DNA of 64,000 nucleotides, from positions 1,240,001 to 1,304,000 of the forward strand of contig CANKZR010000001.1 of the NCBI GenBank assembly GCA_947488625.1, read 5' to 3'. Under the pieces are notes generated by a model that did no database searches, was not told where the DNA came from, and saw only the letters and a program-made list of their open reading frames with translations. Position numbers and translations under genes: made by a program. This DNA is from an uncultured Sphingomonadaceae bacterium (GTDB taxonomy: Bacteria; Pseudomonadota; Alphaproteobacteria; Sphingomonadales; Sphingomonadaceae). How positions within the stretch are numbered: the stretch's first letter is position 1; every line of letters starts with the position of its first letter. This document shows, piece by piece, positions 18,886 to 27,219 of this stretch.

Positions 18886-19905
18886 ATGAATCTGACCCGT
18901 TTCATCTTCACCGGTTGCATGGCCCTGAGCCTTTCGGCCTGCTCCCTGCTTACAGAAGATCCAATCGACACGGCGCAGGCCGCCTTCGAGGCGCAGGACT
19001 ATACTACTGCGCGCGATAACGTTCAGGCCATTCTTTCGAGCGATCCTGCGAATGCAAAAGCGTTGGAACTGCTGGCGCGTATCCAGCTGGCCATGGGGGA
19101 GGGCGGCAACGTGGCCGCAACGCTGGACAGGCTGGCGCAAGCGGGCAGCGAGCCGCAGGATGCGGCATTGCTGGCAGCAGAAGGCTTGCTGCAATCAGGC
19201 GATCCCGATGCGGCGCTGGCCCTGATCGGCGAGGATGACAGTGCAGAAGGCTGGCGGCTTCGCGCGTTGGCGGCAGCAGCGAAGGGCGATGATGCACAGG
19301 CGGTTGATGCCTTCCGACAAGGCCGCCGCGCGAAAGGCGAACGCGGCAAGCTGTTTGCGGCAGAGGCGAGCCACCACCTCGCGCATGGCGATCTGACCGC
19401 CGCTGCGCACGCCGTTGCACTGGCTCGCGATGTGGCCCCTGGGAGGGTGGAGACGCTGTTCGTCTCCGCGAGGTTGGCAGAAGCGCATGCAGACTACGTA
19501 ATGGCGCTTTCCAGCTATCTGCGGATCATAGAGATCATGCCGATGGATCGGCCTGCGTTGATCGGGGCTATCTATGCCGCCGAACGGGCCGGGAAGCACG
19601 ATATCACGCGGCATCTTATCGCTTACGGCGCGCAGACCCGTCCGCTGGACCAGGAATTCGTATACCAACAGGCGCGCATGCTTGCGTGGGACGGGAATTG
19701 GGAGCAGGTGCGGGTCAGCTTGCAGGAACACGAGGCGGAGCTGGCGGATCACGACGCAGCCCGTCTGCTTTACGCGGAAGCCCTTTTGCATTTGGGTCAG
19801 ATCGAAACGGCGCGAGCTATCGCTGCGCCGGTGATCGCGCGAAGCCGCGAAAATCCTGAAGCCACGCGCATCGAAGCGGCGATCGAGGCGGCAAGTCGAG
19901 GTTGA
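18886..19905 (+). CDS. TPR-containing lipoprotein
   Basis: A 339-residue protein whose N-terminus is a lipoprotein signal: a hydrophobic core then L-S-A-C with the lipidated Cys at residue 19. The mature part is a helical array of TPR-like units (A-A-F-E-A-Q-D-Y-T-T-A-R, A-L-E-L-L-A-R-I-Q-L-A and so on). Two ATGs four codons apart are possible; the later one places the lipobox best. Earlier in-frame codons give a sequence unlike any signal peptide. Probably outer- or inner-membrane-anchored in the periplasm; the partner is unknown. Confidence 0.75.
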   Translation: MNLTRFIFTGCMALSLSACSLLTEDPIDTAQAAFEAQDYTTARDNVQAILSSDPANAKALELLARIQLAMGEGGNVAATLDRLAQAGSEPQDAALLAAEGLLQSGDPDAALALIGEDDSAEGWRLRALAAAAKGDDAQAVDAFRQGRRAKGERGKLFAAEASHHLAHGDLTAAAHAVALARDVAPGRVETLFVSARLAEAHADYVMALSSYLRIIEIMPMDRPALIGAIYAAERAGKHDITRHLIAYGAQTRPLDQEFVYQQARMLAWDGNWEQVRVSLQEHEAELADHDAARLLYAEALLHLGQIETARAIAAPVIARSRENPEATRIEAAIEAASRG

Positions 19906-19946
19906 ACAAGGTCGATCTGGAGCAGGGCTAATGCCGAACCGTGCGA

Positions 19947-20516
19947 TCAGTCCTGCATCCTCAGTGCGTATTCGCTCATGAAACGCGGGTCATCGCCTGC
20001 TGCCAGCCAATCGGCACATGCACCAATGGCGCCCAGCATTTGCACGAGATCATCCATCTCTGCCTTGGCGTAGTTGCCAAGCACATGGCCGTGCACGCGG
20101 TCTTTGTGGCCAGGGTGGCCAATGCCGATGCGAACGCGGCGGAAGTCCGGACCGAGATGCGCGTCAATCGAACGTAGCCCGTTATGGCCAGCGTGGCCGC
20201 CGCCCTGTTTCACCTTCACCTTGAATGGGGCGAGGTCGAGCTCGTCGTGGAAGACGGTAAGAGCCTCGGGCGCCAATTTGTAGAAACGCATCGCTTCGCC
20301 AACGCTGCGACCGCTTTCATTCATGAAGGTGCCCGGCTTCAGCAGCAGGATCTTCTGACTGCCGATACGGCCTTCCTGAAGCCAGCCCTGGAACTTCTTC
20401 TGAACAGGTGCGAAATCATGCATGTCGGCCAGCACGTCACACGCCATGAAGCCGACGTTGTGGCGATGCATCGCATAGCGCGGGCCGGGATTGCCTAGAC
20501 CTACCCACAGTTGCAT
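19947..20516 (-). CDS. pth: Peptidyl-tRNA hydrolase
   Basis: Releases tRNA from prematurely dropped peptidyl-tRNAs in the cytoplasm. The 189-residue length is standard. It has G-L-G-N-P-G near the N-terminus, the catalytic His in H-R-H-N-V-G-F, and the conserved FMNESG and H-D-E-L-D motifs. It is in a minus-strand unit after rplY, a widely conserved pairing, with one small secreted protein gene between them. Confidence 0.96.
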   Translation of the reverse strand: MQLWVGLGNPGPRYAMHRHNVGFMACDVLADMHDFAPVQKKFQGWLQEGRIGSQKILLLKPGTFMNESGRSVGEAMRFYKLAPEALTVFHDELDLAPFKVKVKQGGGHAGHNGLRSIDAHLGPDFRRVRIGIGHPGHKDRVHGHVLGNYAKAEMDDLVQMLGAIGACADWLAAGDDPRFMSEYALRMQD

Positions 20517-20528
20517 GGGGATCCCCCC

Positions 20529-20981
20529 TTAACGCTGGCCCTGCGGCGGCACGCCAGTCTGCGGCGCGGGCTGCTGTGGCGTGTTGGCCTGTGCATTGGT
20601 ATTGCCCAGCACTTCCATCACGTTGAGATAGAAATTCGCGCAGGTGTTTGCGAAAATATCCAGTTGCTGGCGATTGGAATTGGCGATCAAGCCGGTGGCC
20701 GACCTGAACTGCGCCATAGCTTCGGCAGAGGAATAATGGCTGAGGCGTCCGGCATAGAATGCCGAAATGATAGTGAGGTTGTTCAGGATGTCGACGCGCT
20801 GATCCGCCGGCATCGAAGTAAGGTTCGACAGTTCGGTACGCCGTTGCTGCATCAGCACGAAGCACTGAAAGTCCTGCGGGTCTGCCGGCAGAACCCCGGC
20901 ATTCTGGGCGAGGGCGGGGGCCGGCACAGTGGCCAGCCCCGCACCCAGCGCAAGCGCGGCAAGAGTTGCGCGCATACGCAT
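20529..20981 (-). CDS. Small secreted protein between rplY and pth
   Basis: A 150-residue protein with a clear signal peptide ending in P-A-L-A (cleavage about residue 25), a helical mature domain with two cysteines (contexts QCFV and TCAN, a probable disulphide), and a Gln/Pro-rich tail. Its ATG overlaps the rplY stop by one base (TAATG), so the two are translated in sequence. No family recognised. Confidence 0.65.
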   Translation of the reverse strand: MRMRATLAALALGAGLATVPAPALAQNAGVLPADPQDFQCFVLMQQRRTELSNLTSMPADQRVDILNNLTIISAFYAGRLSHYSSAEAMAQFRSATGLIANSNRQQLDIFANTCANFYLNVMEVLGNTNAQANTPQQPAPQTGVPPQGQR

Positions 20982-21670
20982 TATTCGCTCTTCTCTTCCT
21001 GCTCCTCGGCAGCATCCGCATCGGGACCCTGTTCGGTAGCAGCAACGCCACTTGGATCGACGTCTTCCTCGTCCTCGCCTTCTCCTTCTCCGGAGCGCTT
21101 GAGAGCAGAGGGAGCCACAACGGTGGCGATAGTAAAGTCACGATCGGTGATCGCGCTTTCCGAACCTTCGGGAAGGGTCAGGGCGCTGATGTGGATCGAA
21201 TCGCCGACTTCCAGGCCGGTGACATCGATTTCGATCTCGCCGGGGATCTTGTCGCCGTCGCAGACCAGTTCCAGTTCGTGACGAACGACGTTCAGTACGC
21301 CGCCCTTCTTCAAACCGGGGCTTTCTTCCTCGTTCACGAAAACCACAGGCACGTTGACTTCGATCTTGGAGCCCTTGGTCAGGCGCAGGAAGTCAGCATG
21401 GATCGGGCGATCGGAAACGGGATCAAGCGACACGTCCTTGGGAAGGGTACGGGTTGCCTTGCCATTCACTTCGACCATGACGATCGAGTTCATGAAGTGA
21501 CCGGTCATCAATTGCTTGACCAGTTCCTTTTCCTCCACATGGATGGGAGTGGGTTCTTCCTTGCCGCCATAGATTACGGCGGGTACGCGGCCTTCGCGAC
21601 GCAGCGCACGGGAGGCTCCCTTGCCAGCCCGTTCGCGCATCTCGGCCGGCAGTTTCAGAGCGTCGCTCAT
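20981..21670 (-). CDS. rplY: 50S ribosomal protein L25 / general stress protein Ctc
   Basis: The 229 residues comprise an N-terminal 5S-rRNA-binding L25 domain (about residues 1-95, with [16 protein letters not shown]) and the longer C-terminal TL5/Ctc-type beta domain (about 100-190). The protein ends in an acidic Glu/Asp-rich tail. The long form is usual in alphaproteobacteria. It is first gene of the rplY - secreted protein - pth unit. Confidence 0.95.
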   Translation of the reverse strand: MSDALKLPAEMRERAGKGASRALRREGRVPAVIYGGKEEPTPIHVEEKELVKQLMTGHFMNSIVMVEVNGKATRTLPKDVSLDPVSDRPIHADFLRLTKGSKIEVNVPVVFVNEEESPGLKKGGVLNVVRHELELVCDGDKIPGEIEIDVTGLEVGDSIHISALTLPEGSESAITDRDFTIATVVAPSALKRSGEGEGEDEEDVDPSGVAATEQGPDADAAEEQEEKSE

Positions 21671-21767
21671 CAGTAAAGCCTTTCGATTGCAGATACATAT
21701 TCCGCCACGCCTCCAGGGATGACATCAGCGGAAGGCGCGCGTCTAGCAGGAAACGGTGCAAAAGCAA

Positions 21768-22640
21768 CTACTGGATACGTGTGGCGGCAAGGCCTCGCGC
21801 CTCCAGCAGGGCTATCACGCCTTCTTCTCCGATGACATGCCCCGCGCCCACGGCAACGAAGGGCATGCGCCCCTGTTCTATCAATGCCGCAATACGCGGA
21901 ACCCAACGTTTATTGCGGTCCGTCAACAATACGCGTCGCAATTCCGGCGAAAACTGCAGGGTGTCGTTCACATGGCTCGCCAGTTGATCCATGTCGCCGG
22001 TCACCCAGGCATGCAGCATGCCATCGTCCGAATTCGTCTCGTGCGAACGCGCGACGCCGTAAAGCAGGTCGCTCTGGGCCTCGGGTGAGAGTGTGTCGAA
22101 CATGGTCAGTTGGCCGGAAAAACTCTCCAGCCCGATAACCTCGTCGGCATTGTGGATCATCACCCTATCGACGCCGTTGGCCGGATCGCCCGTGCGCACC
22201 TCGCCTGACAGCATCATCGCAGCGGCCCAGCTTTCGATGCGGCCAAAATCGTCATCCTCCATGTCCGCATCGGCCAGCAGCTTGCGCAGGGCATCGCGCT
22301 CTTCCGGCTCGACACGCTTGGAAAGTGCGGGCTGGCCTGGCGTTTCTGATAGATCGGCAAACAGGCCCATCCCGGCCGGATCATCAAGATTGGCGACTTC
22401 CACCACGACGACGCCTGCTCTCGCAAACGTTTCATCAAGCAGCGCAGTGCCCCAGTAAAGATCTTCGGGCAGGGCGTGAACCGTGCCGAACACCCAACCT
22501 ACTTCACCCGATGGCGTGGAAATCTCCCAGATGGCGGGAGATGCTTCGGGCCAGTCACTTTCCGGCTCGAAAGGGGCGCCGCAGCCTGTCAGCAGCAGCG
22601 CCCCCATGATGGCCAGTAATCTATTCAGGCCTGCAATCAA
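21768..22640 (-). CDS. TraB/GumN family lipoprotein (paralogue 1)
   Basis: A 290-residue protein. The N-terminus is a lipoprotein signal (L-L-L-T-G-C, lipid Cys at residue 20). The TraB/GumN core has the diagnostic FGTVHALP near the start and G-A-G-H near the C-terminus; related Tiki-type proteins use these histidine/glutamate motifs for metal-dependent proteolysis. The start is TTG overlapping the preceding stop as TTGA, so it is coupled to the second paralogue. Probably acts in the periplasm; the substrate is unknown. Confidence 0.8.
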   Translation of the reverse strand: MIAGLNRLLAIMGALLLTGCGAPFEPESDWPEASPAIWEISTPSGEVGWVFGTVHALPEDLYWGTALLDETFARAGVVVVEVANLDDPAGMGLFADLSETPGQPALSKRVEPEERDALRKLLADADMEDDDFGRIESWAAAMMLSGEVRTGDPANGVDRVMIHNADEVIGLESFSGQLTMFDTLSPEAQSDLLYGVARSHETNSDDGMLHAWVTGDMDQLASHVNDTLQFSPELRRVLLTDRNKRWVPRIAALIEQGRMPFVAVGAGHVIGEEGVIALLEARGLAATRIQ

Positions 22641-23527
22641 TTCGCAACCCGTTCTGCGGTCAATCCGCGTTCGGAAAGAATCTGCTGCACGCTGTCTTCC
22701 CCGGCAAGATGGCCCGCGCCCACGGCGATGAATACCGTGCCAGGTTCATCCATGCGGTTCTCGATCCAGTTCACCCAGTTGCGGTTGCGGTTTACCAGCA
22801 GGGTTTCATAAAGCGCGGGATCGTCCAGTTCGTCGTTCATCAGCTCGCCCAGCGCATCGGCGTCGCCTTCCAGCCATTCGGCCTTCATCGCCTCGATAGA
22901 CGAAACGACGTTGTCGATGTTCTCCACCGTGGCATCCAGCAATTCAAGCTGTGCCTCCATTGGCATGGTATCGAACAGCGCGACCTGCTCTTCCATGGTT
23001 TCGAGAGCTACGCGGGTCTTGTCCTCTCCGCGCTGGCGCAGCACCATTTCCACGCCCTGATCGGGCTGGTAGCCAGCCTGAACCAGCGGCAGCATCGACA
23101 GGGTCAACGTCGCGGCCCAGGGTTCGACGGGGTCGAGCGCTGCGGCAGGAATGCCGATGCCTTCCAGCGCGGTCTCGTACTCGGCAAGATCGTCTTCGGC
23201 CATCAGGCTGCGAAGTGTCTGTCCTTCGGGCAGCATGGCAAGGCCCTGCATCATTTGCGCTGCGCCGGCCATATCGTCCATGTCGATCTCGAACACCAAT
23301 TCTTCCGACGCATCGAAAGCGGTGGAAATACGCTCGTCATACCATGTCTCCCCTTCGGGAAGCACGTGGATGGTGCCGAACAGGTAGATCGTCGTATCAT
23401 CGTCCGACACCTGCCACAGGGCGGGGCCGCTGGCGGTTTCTTCGTGATGTTCGGCATGGGCGGGCGCAGCAAGCGCGCCTGCGCCAAGCGCAAGTGCGGA
23501 AGCGGTGATGGTCAGTTTACGCAGCAT
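22637..23527 (-). CDS. TraB/GumN family secreted protein (paralogue 2)
   Basis: A 296-residue protein with a cleavable signal peptide (A-A-P-A-H-A, cleavage about residue 25) rather than a lipobox. The TraB/GumN motifs are FGTIHVLPEG at about residues 50-59, an ExD-type acidic motif (V-F-E-I-D), a conserved N-R-N-x-N-W, and G-A-G-H-L near the end. It is the first gene of the two-gene unit with the lipoprotein paralogue. No gene-specific function can be assigned. Confidence 0.85.
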   Translation of the reverse strand: MLRKLTITASALALGAGALAAPAHAEHHEETASGPALWQVSDDDTTIYLFGTIHVLPEGETWYDERISTAFDASEELVFEIDMDDMAGAAQMMQGLAMLPEGQTLRSLMAEDDLAEYETALEGIGIPAAALDPVEPWAATLTLSMLPLVQAGYQPDQGVEMVLRQRGEDKTRVALETMEEQVALFDTMPMEAQLELLDATVENIDNVVSSIEAMKAEWLEGDADALGELMNDELDDPALYETLLVNRNRNWVNWIENRMDEPGTVFIAVGAGHLAGEDSVQQILSERGLTAERVAN

Positions 23528-23569
23528 GGGAAGTCTCCTTGAAAGGGGTTGGTATGGGAGAAGTCAAAG

Positions 23570-23998
23570 TCAACGCACGCCCAGCTTTCGAAGGCCGTAA
23601 GCAGCGAATGCGATTATCATGGTGGCGAAATAGATAACGAAATGGTCGATTTGCGGGGCGAGGCCAATGTCGTGGAACAGCCACCAGCTAGGCAGTGCTA
23701 CAATATAGAAATTCAAACCAACGAGACAGCACCACAGGTTATCAAGAAGGTCCAGTTCGTCGACTCGGCGATAGTAACCCCAACTGAACCAGATGAAGCA
23801 AACCACGCCGAGGGCCCAGGCTGCAACGAGCAACCATCCGGGTACCATGTCGGCCTCGTACATTTCGCTGACGTATCCCGTGGAGAAACCGATCGCGGCG
23901 GCAATGGCAACGCCAATCGCACAAAAGCGCCACAACCGGTTTCGCCGGGTTTTCAAGCGGGATTCTCCGCTGGCGGCATAATTACTGTCCGTCATCAA
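23570..23998 (-). CDS. Four-helix membrane protein of the XRE module
   Basis: A 142-residue protein with about four hydrophobic helices (about residues 25-42, 54-75, 85-105, 113-136) and a charged N-terminal tail. Its start overlaps the XRE regulator by 17 bases, so the two are translated together. Small XRE regulators are often encoded with integral membrane proteins, as in YozG-DUF2975-type modules; this protein may have such a role. No family recognised. Confidence 0.6.
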   Translation of the reverse strand: MMTDSNYAASGESRLKTRRNRLWRFCAIGVAIAAAIGFSTGYVSEMYEADMVPGWLLVAAWALGVVCFIWFSWGYYRRVDELDLLDNLWCCLVGLNFYIVALPSWWLFHDIGLAPQIDHFVIYFATMIIAFAAYGLRKLGVR

Positions 23999-24176
23999 AG
24001 ATCTCCTCGATAGGCATTTGGAAAAGGCGCGAGATGCGAAAGGCTAGCGGCAGTGAGGGGTCGTGCTTGCCTGTTTCAATCGCATTCACGGCCTGCCGCG
24101 ATACGTCGAGCCTCCCGGCCAGCTCCGCCTGGCTCCAGCTGCGCTCTGCGCGCAGGACCTTGAGGCGATTTTTCAC
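23982..24176 (-). CDS. Short XRE-family (Cro/CI) DNA-binding regulator
   Basis: A 64-residue protein consisting only of a helix-turn-helix domain: WSQAELAGRLDVSRQAVNAI, then E-T-G-K-H-D-P-S-L. This is the compact YozG-like type usually found with membrane-protein partners. The GTG start overlaps the previous stop as GTGA. It is probably autoregulatory; the direct repeats at the UrcA promoter are the best candidate operators in the module (inference). Confidence 0.85.
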   Translation of the reverse strand: MKNRLKVLRAERSWSQAELAGRLDVSRQAVNAIETGKHDPSLPLAFRISRLFQMPIEEIFDDGQ

Positions 24177-24652
24177 CGGCTATCCTTCCAGCGCAGAAAC
24201 TGAAAGATGAAGACGAACAGAAGACAGAAGTACTTGAACGCCTGCGCCATCGCCTTCCATACAGTAATCTCTACCATGAAAAGGCTGAAAGGGTAGGGTG
24301 CCTCTGGCGCCGACGTAATCGCGTAAACCACCGTTGCGGCAGCAAAGATCACAAACGGTACGGCCACCGCAACATAGATCATGATGTCCGACGTGCGATG
24401 GAATAGCTGCTCGGCATATTCGTCACGCATGAAGCGCGCCAATATCAGCACCGGCGTTACAAAGAACGCCAGGAATATATTGATATAGCCATAGGTTAGA
24501 TACCAGACGGGGTACTCCCCGTTATCATAAAGCCTGGGGGCCGGGCTAAAAATAAGATCGGCTATGATGAGGACACCTGCCAAGAGGCAAAGGTTCATCA
24601 GCCGATAGTACCAGCGATACAAGGCCCTATCGATTTTCATGGCTTCCATCAT
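24173..24652 (-). CDS. Membrane protein of the XRE module
   Basis: A 159-residue protein with four hydrophobic helices (about residues 15-35, 48-72, 85-108, 128-150) and no enzymatic motif. Start: ATG with AGGGG five to eight bases upstream of a pair of ATGs. A longer in-frame version would read through the intergenic hairpin and was excluded. Its stop overlaps the XRE start. With the regulator and the four-helix protein downstream it forms a three-gene module. Function unknown. Confidence 0.6.
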   Translation of the reverse strand: MMEAMKIDRALYRWYYRLMNLCLLAGVLIIADLIFSPAPRLYDNGEYPVWYLTYGYINIFLAFFVTPVLILARFMRDEYAEQLFHRTSDIMIYVAVAVPFVIFAAATVVYAITSAPEAPYPFSLFMVEITVWKAMAQAFKYFCLLFVFIFQFLRWKDSR

Positions 24653-24686
24653 AGCGGCCCCTGAATCCTTCGAGCATGGAAAGAGT

Positions 24687-24718
24687 TTCGGGGTCGGCGG
24701 GCTGGTGCCGACCCCGAA
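24687..24718 (-). terminator. 12-bp perfect hairpin between the UrcA gene and the XRE module
   Basis: TTCGGGGTCGGC and GCCGACCCCGAA are perfect complements around an 8-base loop, just after the UrcA-type stop. On the minus strand only a pyrimidine stretch (CTCTTTCC) follows, so it may be a partial terminator or attenuator limiting read-through. Confidence 0.55.
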
Positions 24719-24729
24719 CCCGGTTGGCT

Positions 24730-25062
24730 TCATGCGCCGGGATTGGCTTCGATGGCGGCGAGATATTCGCGGCGAGCTTCGTTAATGGCAAGTTCGACCT
24801 GCGGCGCAAGCGCCTCGGAAAGGTTTTGTTCGCAGGCACGCTGGACGCGGAGAGATTGGGCATCCCGAGCCTCTAGGCGGCAGGCGCGGCGGATGACGTA
24901 ACTCACACGGTCTTCCAGGCGCTTCTGATCTTCAGCGCGGCTGAGGTCCAGTCCGTTTATGCGAACCTCCACGGTAACTTGTTCATGCTGGCTTTGGGCA
25001 ACGGCAGGAACGCCGGTTACGAGTGCAGCGGCGGCGAAAATAGTGGCGGGGGTCTTAAACAT
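24730..25062 (-). CDS. UrcA family secreted protein
   Basis: A 110-residue protein with a signal peptide (cleavage about A-V-A-Q, residue 23) and the UrcA-family pattern: a beta strand (Q-V-T-V-E-V-R-I-N-G-L-D-L-S), then helices with two cysteines (A-C-R-L and A-C-E-Q). UrcA proteins are small exported proteins of sphingomonads and caulobacters without known function. It is the first gene after the strong promoter region with direct repeats; a 12-bp hairpin follows. Confidence 0.7.
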   Translation of the reverse strand: MFKTPATIFAAAALVTGVPAVAQSQHEQVTVEVRINGLDLSRAEDQKRLEDRVSYVIRRACRLEARDAQSLRVQRACEQNLSEALAPQVELAINEARREYLAAIEANPGA

Positions 25063-25119
25063 GGCAATGTATCCTTTCGAACCGGGTGTCGTGTGCGACT
25101 GCCTTTGATGTCAGGTTGC

Positions 25120-25177
25120 CCTTACTTTATGTCGTGAATTCATTACAGTGTCAACTGAACCTTACATTATGACATGA
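25120..25177 (-). promoter_or_regulatory. Promoter embedded in phased direct repeats
   Basis: On the minus strand TTGACA (25154-25149) and CATAAA (25131-25126) are 17 bases apart, a good sigma-70-type promoter for the UrcA gene. It is flanked by two copies of an 18-base sequence (plus strand CCTTACTTTATGTCGTGA and CCTTACATTATGACATGA, 15 of 18 identical) starting at 25120 and 25160. A weaker third copy starts at 25141, so repeats recur about every 20 bases. One copy overlaps the -10, another lies upstream of the -35. Likely operators. Confidence 0.6.
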
Positions 25178-25232
25178 GGGCATGACTTTGGACGCACCAA
25201 AGCGCTGTTTAGAAGTTATTTTTTTCGATATC

Positions 25233-26207
25233 TTAGTTGACGCGGCGAGCCTGCAAACCGCGCCGCTCGAGGTGTATCAGGACCGAATCGGCCCCCTCGA
25301 AATGACCCGCGCCTACTGCAAGCAGCACCGTGCCGGGTTGATCGAGTCGCGCTTCAAGCCACGACGCCCATTGCCGGTTGCGCCGATTGAGAAGCACTTC
25401 GCGAAAAGCGTCCGCGATTTTTCCGTCACCGAAGCCAAGATCGAAATCATCGGCAACGATGCCACGTGCCCAGTCGTGTTCCATTGCCCAGTACTCGTCT
25501 CCCGCGAGATCATCCGGGCCGGTATCGTACAATCCATCGATGGATTTGCCGCGCCATCCCTGAAGATGTCCGTCGAGCTCGCTCACCAGTTCGGCATCGT
25601 TCGCGCGGAAGAGGCTATACATGACGCGGCCGAAATCCTCGATCGATTCAACGGGCCTGCCACTTTCCGCAAACTCCCGCTCCAGCACGGTTTCGACGCC
25701 GTATTCGTAGCTGGACGGATCGGTCGTCAGCCCGGTTCTCCCGAACCCGAGCAGCGCTACCATCAGAGGAATGGTATCTACGTATTCGAACGGCAGGCCA
25801 GACTGGGCCACCAATTCGCGCCAGCGCGGGCGAGATCGGGGTGACAATTGCTGTGAGGTCGGTGTGCGCTGTTCCAGAAGGTAGGAAATCTTCGGGCCGA
25901 TCTTATCCAGCGCGCCGACACTGTCCTCATCGCTGGTTTCCACCACCAGTACATCCGCACTCTCGATGATCGTATCGAGCTGCGGATTACGCCAGCGAAA
26001 TCCCTCCGGCAGCAAGTGGATGGTGCCGAGCATGTAGATCGTCGTGTCCTCGTCGGACAATTCCCACAGGGCAGGGGCTGGCTCATAATCCTGGGTAAAG
26101 GCGTAGCGATCGCTCTCCCTGGCGATAGCCGGATTGGCGATGGCCGTCGCAAAAACGGCGAGGCTGGCCAACAAGGCCGTGGTGGCGCGCTTTATCACGC
26201 GTTGCAC
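25233..26207 (-). CDS. TraB/GumN family secreted protein (paralogue 3)
   Basis: A 324-residue protein. Signal peptide with cleavage near A-I-A-R (about residue 29), TraB/GumN core with MLGTIHLLPEGF (about residues 59-70), an acidic V-V-E-T motif, an N-R-R-N-R-Q-W segment and G-A-G-H-F-E-G near the end. It is closer in layout to paralogue 2 than to the lipoprotein paralogue. It lies upstream of the UrcA/XRE module on the same strand, separated by 170 bases with a promoter, so it is a separate unit, divergent from glyQ. Confidence 0.85.
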   Translation of the reverse strand: MQRVIKRATTALLASLAVFATAIANPAIARESDRYAFTQDYEPAPALWELSDEDTTIYMLGTIHLLPEGFRWRNPQLDTIIESADVLVVETSDEDSVGALDKIGPKISYLLEQRTPTSQQLSPRSRPRWRELVAQSGLPFEYVDTIPLMVALLGFGRTGLTTDPSSYEYGVETVLEREFAESGRPVESIEDFGRVMYSLFRANDAELVSELDGHLQGWRGKSIDGLYDTGPDDLAGDEYWAMEHDWARGIVADDFDLGFGDGKIADAFREVLLNRRNRQWASWLEARLDQPGTVLLAVGAGHFEGADSVLIHLERRGLQARRVN

Positions 26208-26295
26208 TTCACACCCGACCGCACGCTCCTGTCAAGGCACCTTCGGGCCTGCGGCATTGACGCTAAGCAGGGCATGAGCCAAAGCGCGCAGCGAT

Positions 26296-27219
26296 ATGAC
26301 CAACTCGCATTCGGGCCCCATGGAACGCAACCCGCAACGCTCCTTTCAGGACATGATCCTCGCCCTCCACGATTTCTGGAGCGCGCACGGCTGCCTCATT
26401 CTGCAACCCTATGACATGCGCATGGGTGCGGGCACTTTTCACACTGCCACCACCTTGCGCGCGCTGGGGCCAGAGCCGTGGAATGCCGCTTTCGTGCAGC
26501 CATGCCGTCGCCCCACCGATGGGCGCTATGGCGAGAACCCCAACCGGCTGCAACATTACTACCAGTACCAGGTCATCCTGAAGCCAAGCCCCACGGACAT
26601 TCAGGAACTGTACCTGAAATCGCTGGAGGTGATCGGTATCGACCCGCTCAAGCACGATATCCGCTTCGTGGAAGACGACTGGGAATCGCCAACGCTGGGC
26701 GCATGGGGTCTAGGCTGGGAAGTCTGGTGCGACGGTATGGAAGTCACCCAGTTCACCTATTTCCAGCAGATGGGCGGCTTTGACTGCAAGCCCGTGGCGG
26801 GCGAACTGACCTACGGGCTGGAGCGGCTGGCCATGTATATCCAGGGCGTGGACAACGTGTACGACCTCGATTTCAACGGTCGCGGGGTAAGCTACGGCGA
26901 GGTCTTTCTCGAAAATGAAAGACAGATGTCGAAGTGGAACTTCGAGGTCGCCGAGACCGAAGCCCTGTTCGACCTGTTCAACAAGGCCGAGGCCGAGTGC
27001 CAGAACGCTCTTGGTGCTGACGTGCCCATCGCCGCCTACGAACAGGCGGTGGAAGCAAGCCACATCTTCAACCTCCTTCAGGCGCGCGGCGTGATCAGCG
27101 TCCAGGAACGCGCAAGCTACATGGGCCGCGTTCGTGATCTGGCGCGCGGTTCGTGCGAGAAATATGCGCAGACCATGGCGCCCGGATGGCAAGCCAAATA
27201 TCCGGAGTGGTCGCTATGA
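26296..27219 (+). CDS. glyQ: Glycyl-tRNA synthetase alpha subunit
   Basis: Catalytic class-II core of the bacterial (alpha-beta)2 GlyRS, which charges tRNA-Gly. Length 307, with the family blocks [31 protein letters not shown] and YFQQMGG. The exact start is uncertain: an ATG eight codons later is possible and neither has a strong ribosome site. The glyS start overlaps its stop as ATGA. Confidence 0.97.
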   Translation: MTNSHSGPMERNPQRSFQDMILALHDFWSAHGCLILQPYDMRMGAGTFHTATTLRALGPEPWNAAFVQPCRRPTDGRYGENPNRLQHYYQYQVILKPSPTDIQELYLKSLEVIGIDPLKHDIRFVEDDWESPTLGAWGLGWEVWCDGMEVTQFTYFQQMGGFDCKPVAGELTYGLERLAMYIQGVDNVYDLDFNGRGVSYGEVFLENERQMSKWNFEVAETEALFDLFNKAEAECQNALGADVPIAAYEQAVEASHIFNLLQARGVISVQERASYMGRVRDLARGSCEKYAQTMAPGWQAKYPEWSL

